From contig NZ_CP041692.1 of assembly GCF_007362775.1 (NCBI RefSeq), positions 310,001 to 374,000 on the forward strand: DNA of 64,000 bases, given 5' to 3'. Below the pieces are notes generated by a model. It worked only from the letters and a program-made list of their open reading frames with translations. It was not told the DNA's origin and did no database searches. This DNA is from Microlunatus elymi (GTDB lineage Bacteria; Actinomycetota; Actinomycetes; Propionibacteriales; Propionibacteriaceae). Each line of letters starts with the position of its first letter. The first letter of the stretch is position 1. Both the position numbers and the translations under genes were made by a program. This document shows positions 44,037 through 55,991 of the stretch, in pieces.

Positions 44037-45479
44037 TCATCCGACCCGGTAGGGCTGGTCGCCGTAGTGCTCCTGCATCCGCCGCAACTCGGCCTCCAAC
44101 TCGGCCCGTACCTCGGCATAGTCGGGATCGTCGGCGACGTTGCGCAGTTCCTGCGGATCCGCCACCAGGTCGTACATCTCCCACTCCGGCGGGAAGACAC
44201 GGTCGGATGCGCCCTTGACGCCGAGGCCGTCGTTGTAGAAGTAGATCAACTTGTGGGTCTTGGTGCGTACGCCGTAATGCGCCCAGGCGTGATGGGCCGG
44301 GTCGTCGTGCTCCCAGTAGCGGTAGTACATCGACTCCGGCCAGTCGTCCGCCACCTCGCCACGCAGCACCGGCAACGCGCTGCGACCCTGCGAGGTCGGC
44401 AACACCTCGTCGGCGGTGAGCCCGCAGGCGTCCAGGAAGGTGGCGGCGAAGTCGACGTTGGTGATGATCTCGTCGACCTGCTCGCCGGCAGCCAGTTGCC
44501 CGGGCCACTTGATCAGGAACGGCATCTGCAGCGACTCGTCGTAGATGAACCGTTTGTCGTACCAACCGTGATCACCAAGGAAGAAGCCCTGGTCGGAGGT
44601 GTAGACCACGATCGTGTTGTCGCTCAGACCATGATCGTCGAGATAGTCCAGCACCCGGCCGACGTTGTCGTCCACGGACTGGATGGTCTGCAGGTAGTCG
44701 CGCAGGTAGCGCTGGTAGAACCAGCGGGTCCGCTCGACCCGATGATCATCACCGCGCAACTCGTCCGGCAACTCTTCCTTGACGTCGGTGAAGGTCAGGT
44801 CGTCGGCGACCCGCATCTTCGCCTCGTGCACCGCGCGACTCTTGCCGGCGTAGTCGTCGAACAGCGTGTCCGGTTCGGGGATCGAGCCGACCGGGTAGAG
44901 ATCACGGTGCTTGGGATGCGGGATCCACGGCCGGTGCGGCGCCTTGTGGTGGATCATCAGGCAGAACGGCTCTTGTTGATCCTGATTCAACCCGTCCAGC
45001 CAGTCCAGACTCAGGTCGGTGACGATGTCGGTGGCATAGCCGGGCACGGTCTGCTCACCGTCGACGGTGATCATCACCGGGTCGTTGTAGTCGCCCTGGC
45101 CGGGGAACACCCGCCAGGCGTCGAAGTCCTCCGACCGCGGCAAACTCTCCTTGTGATGACCCAGGTGCCACTTGCCGAACAACGCCGTACGGTAGCCGGC
45201 CGCTCGCAGACAAGCGGTGAAGTTGGGCACCCGGTAGTCGATCTCGGAGTAGATCGTCGCCACCCCGTTGACGTGGCTGTAGGTGCCGGACAGGATGCTG
45301 GCCCGCGACGGCGAGCAGATCGAGTTGGTGCAGTAACAGGCGTCCAGCCGGAGCCCGTCGGCCGCGATCCGGTCGATGTTGGGTGTCTGGTTCACCCTGC
45401 TGCCGTACGCGCTGATCGCGTGCGCGGCGTGGTCGTCGGTCAGGATGAAGACGATGTTCGGACGTCTCTGGTCGGCCAT
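44037..45479 (-). CDS. Sulfatase
   Basis: The 480-residue cytosolic-looking protein is a type I sulfatase. Cys55 in SICSPSRASILSG is the C-x-P-x-R site converted to formylglycine; Asp15 and Asp16 (LTDDHA) and DQGFFLGDHGWYDK are metal ligands. It lacks a signal peptide. The C-terminal MYDLVADPQELRNVADDPDY is shared with glycosaminoglycan- and iduronate-sulfatase-like enzymes. ATG 45479 is chosen over a GTG seven codons earlier. Substrate cannot be read; sulfated polysaccharide or sulfate-ester scavenging is likely. It is divergent from gyrB. Confidence 0.92.
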   Translation of the reverse strand: MADQRRPNIVFILTDDHAAHAISAYGSRVNQTPNIDRIAADGLRLDACYCTNSICSPSRASILSGTYSHVNGVATIYSEIDYRVPNFTACLRAAGYRTALFGKWHLGHHKESLPRSEDFDAWRVFPGQGDYNDPVMITVDGEQTVPGYATDIVTDLSLDWLDGLNQDQQEPFCLMIHHKAPHRPWIPHPKHRDLYPVGSIPEPDTLFDDYAGKSRAVHEAKMRVADDLTFTDVKEELPDELRGDDHRVERTRWFYQRYLRDYLQTIQSVDDNVGRVLDYLDDHGLSDNTIVVYTSDQGFFLGDHGWYDKRFIYDESLQMPFLIKWPGQLAAGEQVDEIITNVDFAATFLDACGLTADEVLPTSQGRSALPVLRGEVADDWPESMYYRYWEHDDPAHHAWAHYGVRTKTHKLIYFYNDGLGVKGASDRVFPPEWEMYDLVADPQELRNVADDPDYAEVRAELEAELRRMQEHYGDQPYRVG

Positions 45480-45842
45480 GACGGAAGTCTTTCGTGCCAC
45501 CGATCACCCCGCGGCACCGGGTCCGTCCCGGCCGTCGGGTCCCGAACGCAAAATGGCCCGAGTGGCGCGTTGAGCCCCCCGGCCGCGTACGGGGCCACGG
45601 GCGAGGCCCTGCCAGAGCGGCCAAACCGGGCTAGCGGGCCGTTGAGTGCTACTCCTGTGCCGACATTGACCGTCCGCTGAGGTCGGATTCGCGCTCGGAC
45701 GCGGTAATATGGCCCAGGCATGTAAAGAACGGTCCGCCGGCGCGAGCCGCACGACCGTGGTGAGCAACTTGGCGCCGCCGAATGTTCCCCCTCGCTGAGG
45801 GTCCGGAACCGGCGGCCCACGTGTGACAGGAGCCTGGAACCG
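45480..45842. other. Divergent spacer between sulfatase and gyrB with a likely gyrB promoter
   Basis: TAATAT (45705-45710) is a good -10 box on the plus strand 133 bases upstream of gyrB; no clear -35 is seen at the right distance. No gene is supported. Confidence 0.45.
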
Positions 45843-47945
45843 GTGACCGAGACCCCCGACAACGATCGCCCCGACGACAACCTGGGCGAGACGCCCGAGG
45901 TAACTCCCGATTCGCCGAACCCCGACGCCCCGAACCCCGACGCATCCGACGCGCTGCCCGACCCGATCGACACCAAGTCTCCGACCTCGCCCGGGCTGCC
46001 ACCGGTCGACGACTACGACGCGGACTCGATCACGGTGCTGGAGGGACTGGAGGCGGTCCGCAAGCGGCCGGGCATGTACATCGGCTCGACCGGCGAACGC
46101 GGCCTGCACCACCTGGTGCAGGAGATCGTCGACAACGCCGTGGACGAGGCGATGGCCGGCTTCTGCGACACCATCCAGGTGAAGCTGCTGGCCGACGGCG
46201 GTGTCCGGGTGATCGACAACGGCCGCGGCATCCCGGTCAAGGAGCACCCGACCGAGAAGATCCCCGCGGTCACCGTGATCCTGACCGTGCTGCATGCCGG
46301 CGGCAAGTTCGGCGGCGGCGGATACAAGGTCTCCGGCGGTCTGCACGGCGTCGGTGCCTCGGTGGTGAACGCGCTGTCCAGCCGGTACGAGGTGGACATC
46401 CGTCGCGACGGCTACCGCTGGACCCAGGCGTTCGAGTACGGCGTACCGACCGGGCCGCTGGAGCGGCACGAGCAGACCGACGAGACCGGCACCACCACCA
46501 CGTTCTGGGCGGCCGAGGACATCTTCGAGACCACCGTCTACAGCTACGAGACGCTGGCCACCCGGCTGCGCGAGATGGCCTTCCTGAACAAGGGTCTGAC
46601 CATCTCCATCGTCGACGAGCGGACCGATCGGCCGGACGAGGAGGGTGGCAGGCACGAAGACACCTTCCACTTCGACGACGGCCTGATCGACTACGTCAAG
46701 TACCTGTCGGCGTCGAAGGATCCGATCCACTCGTCGGTGATCGACATCGAGGCCGAGCGAGATGATCTTGGTCTGGAGTTGGCCATGCAGTGGAACAACT
46801 CCTTCTCCGAGTCCGTACACACCTTCGCCAACACGATCAACACGCACGAGGGCGGCACCCACGAAGAGGGACTGCGGGCCGCGCTCACCTACACCGTGAA
46901 CAAGTGGGGCGAGCAGTGGGGCATGATCAAGAAGAAGGAGGACCGGCTCTCCGGCGACGACGTACGGGAGGGACTGACCGCGATCATCTCGGTCAAGCTG
47001 ACCAATCCGCAGTTCGAGGGCCAGACCAAGACCAAGCTCGGCAACACTGAGGCCAAGTCCTTCGTGCAGCAGATCGTCAACGACGAGCTCGGCGACTGGT
47101 TCGAGCAGAATCCCAACGAGGGCAAGGACATCGTCCGCAAGGGCATCGCCGCCTCGGTCGCCCGAGTGGCGGCACGCAAGGCTCGCGACGCCGCCCGCGA
47201 CCGCAAGGGTCTGCTCGGTCGCTCGGGTCTGCCGGGCAAGCTGTCCGACTGCTCCTCCACCAATCCGGAGGAGTGCGAGGTCTTCATCGTCGAGGGTGAC
47301 TCGGCCGGTGGTTCGGCCAAGGGTGGCCGGGATCCGCGGACCCAGGCGATCCTGCCGATCCGCGGCAAGATCCTGAACGTCGAGAAGGCGCGGATCGACA
47401 AGATCATGCAGAACAACGAGGTGCAGGCGATCATCTCCGCGCTCGGCACCGGCGTACACGACGACTTCGACATCGAGAAGCTGCGCTACCACAAGATCGT
47501 GATGATGGCCGACGCCGACGTGGACGGTGCCCACATCCGTACTTTGCTGCTGACGTTGATGTTCCGCTTCATGCGGCCGTTGATCGAGGCCGGTCACGTC
47601 TACCTGGCGCAGCCGCCGCTGTATCGGATCAAGTGGAGCAACGCGGCGCACGAGTTGGCCTACAGCGACGCCGAACGGGATGCGCTGCTGCGGGTCGGCA
47701 GCGAGTCCGGCAAGCGGCTGCCGAAGGAAGCACCGATCCAGCGTTACAAGGGTCTGGGTGAGATGGACGCCTCCGATCTGTGGGAGACCACGATGTCGCC
47801 GGCGGGCCGGATTCTCTTGCAGGTAACGATGGACGACGCGGCCCGCGCCGACGAGATGTTCTCGATCCTGATGGGCGAGGACGTCGAGCAACGCCGGCTG
47901 TTCATCCAGCGGAACGCCAAAGACGTCCGCTTCCTCGATATCTAG
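45843..47945 (+). CDS. gyrB: DNA gyrase subunit B
   Basis: GyrB supplies the ATPase of DNA gyrase. The 700-residue protein has the GHKL start [36 protein letters not shown], the TOPRIM segments [20 protein letters not shown] and [17 protein letters not shown], and [10 protein letters not shown]. The first 60 residues are acidic and Pro-rich, longer than in most homologues; GTG 45843 after AGGAG is the best start seen. Confidence 0.97.
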   Translation: MTETPDNDRPDDNLGETPEVTPDSPNPDAPNPDASDALPDPIDTKSPTSPGLPPVDDYDADSITVLEGLEAVRKRPGMYIGSTGERGLHHLVQEIVDNAVDEAMAGFCDTIQVKLLADGGVRVIDNGRGIPVKEHPTEKIPAVTVILTVLHAGGKFGGGGYKVSGGLHGVGASVVNALSSRYEVDIRRDGYRWTQAFEYGVPTGPLERHEQTDETGTTTTFWAAEDIFETTVYSYETLATRLREMAFLNKGLTISIVDERTDRPDEEGGRHEDTFHFDDGLIDYVKYLSASKDPIHSSVIDIEAERDDLGLELAMQWNNSFSESVHTFANTINTHEGGTHEEGLRAALTYTVNKWGEQWGMIKKKEDRLSGDDVREGLTAIISVKLTNPQFEGQTKTKLGNTEAKSFVQQIVNDELGDWFEQNPNEGKDIVRKGIAASVARVAARKARDAARDRKGLLGRSGLPGKLSDCSSTNPEECEVFIVEGDSAGGSAKGGRDPRTQAILPIRGKILNVEKARIDKIMQNNEVQAIISALGTGVHDDFDIEKLRYHKIVMMADADVDGAHIRTLLLTLMFRFMRPLIEAGHVYLAQPPLYRIKWSNAAHELAYSDAERDALLRVGSESGKRLPKEAPIQRYKGLGEMDASDLWETTMSPAGRILLQVTMDDAARADEMFSILMGEDVEQRRLFIQRNAKDVRFLDI

Positions 47946-47961
47946 TGATCACCGCACTCAA

Positions 47962-47985
47962 GGTCCCTGAGCTTGTCGAAGGGCC
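47962..47985 (+). repeat. Dispersed repeat copy between gyrB and gyrA
   Basis: GGTCCCTGAGCTTGTCGAAG then GGCC, followed directly by GTTGATCTTG (47991-48000). Confidence 0.75.
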
Positions 47986-48068
47986 GAGAAGTTGATCTTG
48001 CACGGTGGGCTGAGCGATGGACCGCACGCCGTGCTCAGGACCCTTGTGGGTAAGGAAAGTAGAGATAG

Positions 48069-50762
<2,694 letters not shown>

Positions 50763-50765
50763 CCA

Positions 50766-51713
50766 GTGAGCGAACGCAGCAGGGGACCCGAAACGGCCTC
50801 CGGCCCGGCGACCACTGACCGGAGCAGCTCTTCGGCGGCCGGCGGGGACGACATCTACGCCGCCGCCGCGGCGAGCCAGGCCGGTCGGACGCGACGTAAC
50901 GGTTCGCCCGCGAACGGGAGTGGAGCCAACGGCACCGCGGTGAACGGCGGCTCGGCCCCGTCGAGCAAGCAGTCGTCGGCGAAGCAGGAGCCGGCCAAGC
51001 AGTCTGGGGCCAAGCAGTCTGGGGCGAAACCGTCGACCGCCAAGCAGGAGCCCCCCACCAAGCCGGCGTCGGCAGGCGCCAAGTCGAACGCCAAGCCCGA
51101 GGCCAAGTCGGGTGCTCAGGCGGGCGCCCCGGTGAACAAGGCGCAGTCGGCGGCCGGCCCGGCCCCGGCGCAGAAACCGACGTCCAAGATCGCCAGCGTG
51201 ACTACGGGCGCGCTGGCCGGCGAGAAGGCGGCCGAGGCGAAGCAGCAGGACGGCGGCGCCGCTGCCGAACAGACCGCGGTGATCCAGCAGGATTCGGTGG
51301 TGCCGACGAAGAAGGCCAAGCCCAAGGCGGGTACGGCCCGGGGCACCCGGACCGCCCGGCTGCGGCTGTCCCGGCTGGACCCGTGGTCGGTGATGAAGAC
51401 GTCGTTCCTGTTCTCCATCGCCGCCGGGATCGTGATGGTCGTTGCGGTGTACGCGGTATGGCTGGTGATCGGCTCGTCCGGCCTGTTCAGCTCGCTGGAC
51501 TCGATCGTCGGCAGCGTGCTGCAGAGCCCGGGCGACACCACCCCGTTCCGGATCGAGGACTACGTCAACACCCAGAAGGTGATGGGCGTGACCGCGTTCC
51601 TCGCCTGCATCGACGTGGTGATCTTCACCGCCCTGGCCACCCTGGCCTCGTTCCTCTACAACCTCGCCGCCACCATGCTCGGCGGCCTGGAAGTAACCCT
51701 CGCCGAGGACTGA
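50766..51713 (+). CDS. DUF3566 transmembrane protein (gyrA-linked)
   Basis: The 315-residue protein has about 195 residues of Ala/Lys/Gln/Ser/Pro-rich low complexity with short KQEPAKQSGAK-type repeats, then the DUF3566 domain with two membrane segments (SFLFSIAAGIVMVVAVYAVWLVI and VMGVTAFLACIDVVIFTALATLASFLYNLAA). It follows gyrA in most Actinobacteria; M. tuberculosis Rv0007 is the counterpart. Role unknown. GTG start. Confidence 0.9.
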   Translation: MSERSRGPETASGPATTDRSSSSAAGGDDIYAAAAASQAGRTRRNGSPANGSGANGTAVNGGSAPSSKQSSAKQEPAKQSGAKQSGAKPSTAKQEPPTKPASAGAKSNAKPEAKSGAQAGAPVNKAQSAAGPAPAQKPTSKIASVTTGALAGEKAAEAKQQDGGAAAEQTAVIQQDSVVPTKKAKPKAGTARGTRTARLRLSRLDPWSVMKTSFLFSIAAGIVMVVAVYAVWLVIGSSGLFSSLDSIVGSVLQSPGDTTPFRIEDYVNTQKVMGVTAFLACIDVVIFTALATLASFLYNLAATMLGGLEVTLAED

Positions 51714-51778
51714 CCCCCCGGCCATCATCCGATCATGTTGCCTCATGTCAAGATGCCCGCGTGTTTTGAGTCGTTGAC

Positions 51779-53155
51779 GGGTCTGTCAAGTTTTCGGTGT
51801 AACTGATTTTTGATCTTGTTAGTTGCGTCCGGCGGATAGGCGTCCGTCGAAGGTGATGTCGAAGGCGTTGAGTGCTGCCTTCCATCGGTTGGTCCAGCGT
51901 TTGCGTCCTCGGCCGGTCGGATCGAGACTCATGATCGCCAGGTACAGGCACTTCAGCGCTGCCTGCTCGGTGGGGAAATGACCGCGGGCATTGACCGCTC
52001 GCCGGAGTCGGGCGTTGATCGACTCGATCGCATTCGTCGTGCAGATCACGGTGCGGATTTCGCGGTCGAACTGCAGGAATGGGACGAACTCTGCCCAAGC
52101 GTTGGTCCACAGCCGGATGATCGCCGGGTAACGCTTCTCCCACTTGGAGCTGAAGTCGGCGAACCGGTCCAGCGCTTCGGCCTCGGAGGCGGCGGTATAC
52201 ACCGGTTTCAGGTCCTTGGCGACCGACCCCCAGTCCTTCTTCGAGGCGTATTTGAACGAGTTCCGCAGCAGATGCACGATGCAGGTCTGCACGATCGTCT
52301 TGTCCCACACCGCCGACACCGCGTCAGGGAGTCCGGTCAGCCCGTCGCAGACCAGCATGCACACATCGTTGGTGCCACGATTCTTGATCTCGGTCAGCAC
52401 TCGCAGCCAGTACTTGGCACCTTCCCCGTCGCCGTGCTCACCGGCCCACAGGCCGAGCACGTCACGCTCACCGTCGGCGGTGACACCCAGGGCCAGGTAG
52501 ATCGGCCGGTTGCAGACCTCACCCTCCCGGATCTTGACCTGGATCGCGTCGATGAACAGCACCGCATACACCGGGTCCAACGGACGAGACTGCCAGGCGG
52601 CCAGCCCCTCCATCACCCGGTCGGTGATCGTCGAGATCGTCTGTTTCGACACCTCCGCCCCATACACCTCGGCGAGGTGCGCCGAAATCTCCCCGGTCGT
52701 GAGTCCCTTCGCCGACAGCGAGATCACTAGGTCCTCCACCCCAGACAGTCGCCGCTGCCGCTTCGCCACGATCGTCGGCTCGAAACTGCCGTCCCGGTCC
52801 CGCGGCACCGAAACATCAACCGGCCCGGCTTCGGTCAACAGCGTCTTGGCCCGGTAGCCGTTGCGGGAGTTACCGCCGTCCCGGCCGACCGGATCATGCT
52901 TGGCATACCCCAGGTGATCATCCATCTCACCCTCCAGGGCGCCCTCGACGATCATCTTCGTCAGCCGGCCCAGCAAGCCGCCCTGACCGGTCAGCTGCAA
53001 CCCGTTGGCCCGGGCCCGATCGGTCAGCTCGCGCACCAGCTGCTGATCGCTGGCCGACAGCTCCTGCCCGTCAGCAGCAGCCACATCCCTACTCGTCACG
53101 TCAGTCACAGGTGTCTCCTTCGTCTCAGGAGTTACACCGTTAAAATTACAGTCCC
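51779..53155 (-). mobile_element. IS256-family insertion sequence with 8-bp target duplication
   Basis: The 1377-bp element begins GGGTCTGT and ends ACAGTCCC; the inverted ends share CGGTGTAACT at the same distance. TCGTTGAC flanks both sides (51771-51778 and 53156-53163), the 8-bp duplication expected for IS256. It carries one transposase gene and appears intact. It entered the terminal repeat of the older element. Confidence 0.93.
51819..53108 (-). CDS. IS256-family transposase
   Basis: The 429-residue mutator-type transposase shows RNGYRAKTLLTEAGPVDVSVPRDRDGSFEP, the first Asp in VLFIDAIQVKIREG, the second in MLVCDGLTGLPDAV and the Glu in CTTNAIESINARLRR. GTG 53108 follows AAGGAG by six bases. 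The reading frame is also open upstream through the end of the element into the flanking transposase, but this start is clearly the native one. Confidence 0.95.
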   Translation of the reverse strand: MTDVTSRDVAAADGQELSASDQQLVRELTDRARANGLQLTGQGGLLGRLTKMIVEGALEGEMDDHLGYAKHDPVGRDGGNSRNGYRAKTLLTEAGPVDVSVPRDRDGSFEPTIVAKRQRRLSGVEDLVISLSAKGLTTGEISAHLAEVYGAEVSKQTISTITDRVMEGLAAWQSRPLDPVYAVLFIDAIQVKIREGEVCNRPIYLALGVTADGERDVLGLWAGEHGDGEGAKYWLRVLTEIKNRGTNDVCMLVCDGLTGLPDAVSAVWDKTIVQTCIVHLLRNSFKYASKKDWGSVAKDLKPVYTAASEAEALDRFADFSSKWEKRYPAIIRLWTNAWAEFVPFLQFDREIRTVICTTNAIESINARLRRAVNARGHFPTEQAALKCLYLAIMSLDPTGRGRKRWTNRWKAALNAFDITFDGRLSAGRN

Positions 53156-54416
53156 TCGTTGACTCATCGGAAGGTGCCCGCTTGGTTCGGGGCATTTTGC
53201 GTTTGCTGAGGTAGACGTGGTTGGTCTTGGCTCGGCGTTGGACCTGGCCTCGGCGTCGGGCCAGTTCGAGCAGGTTGGCCTGGAGGTCGGTGATCTGATA
53301 TTTCAGCTGCTCGATGTCGGTGTCGTGGTGCAGGGTCTGCAACCGGTCAAGGTCGTGGGGGTCGACCATGTCGCCGAACCGGGTGAGGAGTCGATCCATC
53401 GGGGTGGCGGCGGTGTCGTGGCGTTTGGTGACGGTGGCGCCGTGGCGGGTTTTGGAGATCAGGCGTTGCTGGGGCAGGAACAGGTTGACCTGGAGTGAGA
53501 CCAGCGGCCAGACCTGGTTCAGCAGGTCGAGCTCGCGCGGGCTGTCGTAGCGGTAGTAGCCCACGTTGCGGCGGACCACCGACCAGTTCTTCTGCTCGAC
53601 GTGGGCTTGATCGTTGGAGTGTGAGGCGCGGCCGCGGGAGAAGTTGATCTTGCGGGTGGTGCACCATTTCAGCAGGTGGTGGTTGATGAACTCCGAACCG
53701 TTGTCGGAGTGGATTCCACTGACGTGGAAGGGAAAACGCAGCCAGAGCTGTTCCAGCCCGGCGGCCACGATCCGCTCGCCCTTGGACCTGACGGTGATCG
53801 TTTCGGTCCAGCCGGTGGCCACATCGGTGGCATCGAGGCTGTAGTGGAAGTGGCCGTTGGCGTCGCCGCCGTCGTGGCCGACCAGGTCGATCTGGATGAT
53901 GCCGGGGATCGACTCGTTCCACTCGTGCCAGGTTTTCATCGGGATCGACGATTTCAGCAACGATCCGGGCCGGGTGTGGGAGATGCCCTTGCCTGCGACC
54001 AGACCGATCCGGGCCGGTGCCAGCCGGCGGTCGATGGTGGCCGGTGACATCTGCCGGACCTGGGCGATCACCGTGGGGTCGATGCCGTCGAGGTGGCCGT
54101 GCCGGGCCAGGTTGTTCAACACGTCGGCCAGGGCCGGTTTCAACCGTTTGCCGCTCGGCCCGTCCAGCACGGCCCAACAGCGTTGCAGCAGATCGACCGC
54201 GGCCTGGTCGTAGGTCAGCACCGGCTCACGCTGCTTACGCGGAGGCGGGCCACCGTGGGCACGGTGGGCCAACGCGATCCGGATCGCCTTGCGGGCATGA
54301 TCACGATGCCAGCCCGTCACCTGGCAGACCGCATCCAAGATCGCCGACTTCTCCGCCTTCGTCGCCTTCGGCCACTTGTCCAACTGGGCTTGAGTGATCG
54401 CCTTCCGCGCCGCCAT
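53156..54416 (-). CDS. rve-type DDE transposase, 3' end replaced by the IS256 insertion
   Basis: About 420 residues remain. They hold an N-terminal helix-turn-helix region (KATKAEKSAILDAVCQVTGWHRDHARKAI), and the integrase core: Asp in IIQIDLVGHDGG, Asp in GIHSDNGSEFINHHLL, Glu in DQAHVEQKNW. A coiled-coil-like region follows. ATG 54416 follows GGAG by six bases. If the IS256 element is removed, the frame ends after DESTTQNTRAS, so only a few C-terminal residues were lost; at present it reads in frame into the IS256 transposase. Family assignment (IS1202-like) is uncertain. Confidence 0.85.
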
Positions 54417-54599
54417 CGAGAGCTCCATCCAACGAGAGGTCCCACGCGGGCAACTTGAGATGAGTCAACGACACGACCTACGCGGGCATTTTCGATGAGT
54501 CAACGCGCCGATTTGAAGTGATCCGCCCCGATGGGCTACCGTTGCGCTTCGGCGCAGCACCTCGGGGCGGTCCTCCAACCTGACCAGCGTCACCCACGC

Positions 54600-54673
54600 G
54601 GGCCTATAGCTCAGTCGGTTAGAGCGTTGCCCTGATAAGGCAAAGGTCACTGGTTCAAGTCCAGTTAGGCCCA
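54600..54673 (+). tRNA. tRNA-Ile (anticodon GAT)
   Basis: GGGCCTA pairs with TAGGCCC in the acceptor stem, with TAGCTCAGTCGGTTAGAGC as D arm, anticodon loop CTGATAA and GGTTCAAGTCC as T arm. Discriminator A; CCA is not encoded. It is the expected tRNA after gyrA; no tRNA-Ala follows within the window. Confidence 0.96.
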
Positions 54674-54895
54674 CCCCGCTGACTAGGTGAAACACCCCAC
54701 ATCTCGCCCGTCGGGCCGGCGTCTCGAGCCACCGAGTATCCAGCATCGAATTCACGGCAGGCCCGACTCGACCGAGCTGGTGGCCGATTTGACCTAGGCT
54801 CTGGCGATTTGGTCGAGCTGGTGCAGCCCGGAGGCCCCGAACCAGCTGCATTGGCTCGGCGAAACCGGCAGAACCTCGGAGGAAACATCGCCGGC

Positions 54896-55317
54896 TCAGG
54901 GGACGAAACCGCCGAGCAGGCCGGCCAGCGACGGACCGGCCAGCCCGTTGGGATCGATCTTGTCGGCGGTCTCCGGGATGACCGAGGTATCGGTTGACCC
55001 CATAAACCGTGGTGCAAAGGCGTACACGTCACCGACGAGTACGGCGGTCGACTGCCCGACCACCGACCGGCCGGGAAAGCCGATCGGGTGAATGCCGCAA
55101 ACCGGTCCGCGGCCACCGCCTGCAGCGCCTCGATCGCGGCCTTGCGATCGAGGAACGCACCCCGGACGAATGGCGGGTTCGACGCCGCGAAGTCGGGCAG
55201 CCGGGGCATGCTGATCAGCACCTTCAGCCGGGGGTTGGTCCCAGTCGGGTAGCCAGCAGCCCGACCAGATCGACCAGGTGCCGCTGGCAGGCCCTGGCGC
55301 GCTGCAGCTCGTGGTGG
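54896..55317 (-). pseudogene. Degraded gene remnant, possibly phospholipase D-like C terminus
   Basis: Protein-like segments appear in shifting frames: NPRLKVLISMPRLPDFAASNPPFVRGAFLDRKAAIEAL and the following RFAAFTRSAFPAG are in one frame, and SVVGQSTAVLVGDVYAFAPRFMG to LAGPSLAGLLGGFVP then a stop at 54896 in another, with a frameshift near 55068. A leading ELQRARACQRHLVDLVGLLAT segment is in a third. The pattern RLPDFA, then an FP-G-R segment and a VxVGDxYA strand, resembles the end of actinobacterial phospholipase D-like proteins, but the HKD motif is absent. Nothing else is seen in 54674-54895. Confidence 0.35.
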
Positions 55318-55950
55318 CTAGCGGTGGTGGCGTGGGCCCTGGTGGTCGTGTTCCGGCTCCTCGACCCAGGCGTTTGGGGCATCTTCGGGCTGCCCGTCCC
55401 AGCGGTAAAGGCGAGCGGCTGAGGGTTCGCCGCTGCCGTCCGTGGTGAGATTGTGAATCTCGTCGACGACGCGGCGGACGCGGGTGCCGGCCTGGTTCCT
55501 GATCATGCGCACCGTGATCAAATAAGGCACCGTCGCCGCGACTGCAGCGGGGACGCCGTTGGCGGCCAATACCTCGAAGACTTGATCGACGGTGTCGGCG
55601 TGCAGGCTGGACGCCAGCGAGTAGCCGCGGGTCAGCAGGTCGAAAATCCGAGGTACGTCGGGACCGGCGAGGTAGCCGGGTCGGCCGTGGTGCCCGATCT
55701 CGGCAACCAGCAGATATCCGGGTTCTTCGGCTGCTGCCAGGGTTTGTCGTTCTTCTTCGGTCCCGAAGAACTCATCCCGGGGCACGCTGTCCGGCACTTC
55801 AGCAAGGATTGCTTGGACCAGGGTGGTCTTGCCTGCGCCCTGCGGGAGGGCGTGAACCAGGAACGACTGTCGGGTTTTGGCAATGCTGCGGAGAATGTCC
55901 GCGCCGGAGGATGTGATCGACTGGCTGGTGATCATGTCGTCAAGATTCAA
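55318..55950 (-). CDS. Orphan P-loop NTPase related to secretion/pilus ATPases
   Basis: A 210-residue protein with Walker A PQGAGKTTL (36-44), an acidic Walker B-like segment (GYLLVAEIGHH), and GYSLASSLHADTVDQVFEVLAA, which resembles the His-box of type II secretion and CpaF/VirB11 ATPases (the TxHA region). It is less than half the normal length and lacks the N-terminal domain and the tetracysteine motif. No secretion or pilus genes are near; the next gene is a decayed remnant. It may be a cargo gene or a fragment that keeps an open frame. Confidence 0.6.
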   Translation of the reverse strand: MNLDDMITSQSITSSGADILRSIAKTRQSFLVHALPQGAGKTTLVQAILAEVPDSVPRDEFFGTEEERQTLAAAEEPGYLLVAEIGHHGRPGYLAGPDVPRIFDLLTRGYSLASSLHADTVDQVFEVLAANGVPAAVAATVPYLITVRMIRNQAGTRVRRVVDEIHNLTTDGSGEPSAARLYRWDGQPEDAPNAWVEEPEHDHQGPRHHR

Positions 55951-55991
55951 GGCAAGTCCTCGGAGTCGGGGATGCGGACCATTCAGCGATC

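Larger units (their letters stand above)
51737..54504 (-). mobile_element. Older integrase-type insertion sequence interrupted by an IS256 element
   Basis: Both ends carry matching inverted sequences: ATGCCCGCGT, eight bases, TCGTTGACTCATC, six bases, TGCCCGC at the left (interrupted inside by the IS256 element), and the same order reversed at 54433-54488. An outer GTTGxCTCAT motif lies at 51737 and at 54495-54504. It encodes one rve/DDE transposase. Exact outer limits and target duplication are unclear. It sits between the DUF3566 gene and tRNA-Ile, which are usually close. Confidence 0.75.

Noticed and set aside
45504-47891. Open frame of about 800 codons antisense to gyrB
   Set aside because: A shadow of gyrB in high-GC DNA; composition rich in Arg, His, Gln and Val without domains.
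54674-55300. A tRNA-Ala gene after tRNA-Ile
   Set aside because: Expected from gene order in Actinobacteria, but no cloverleaf with a TGC anticodon is visible.
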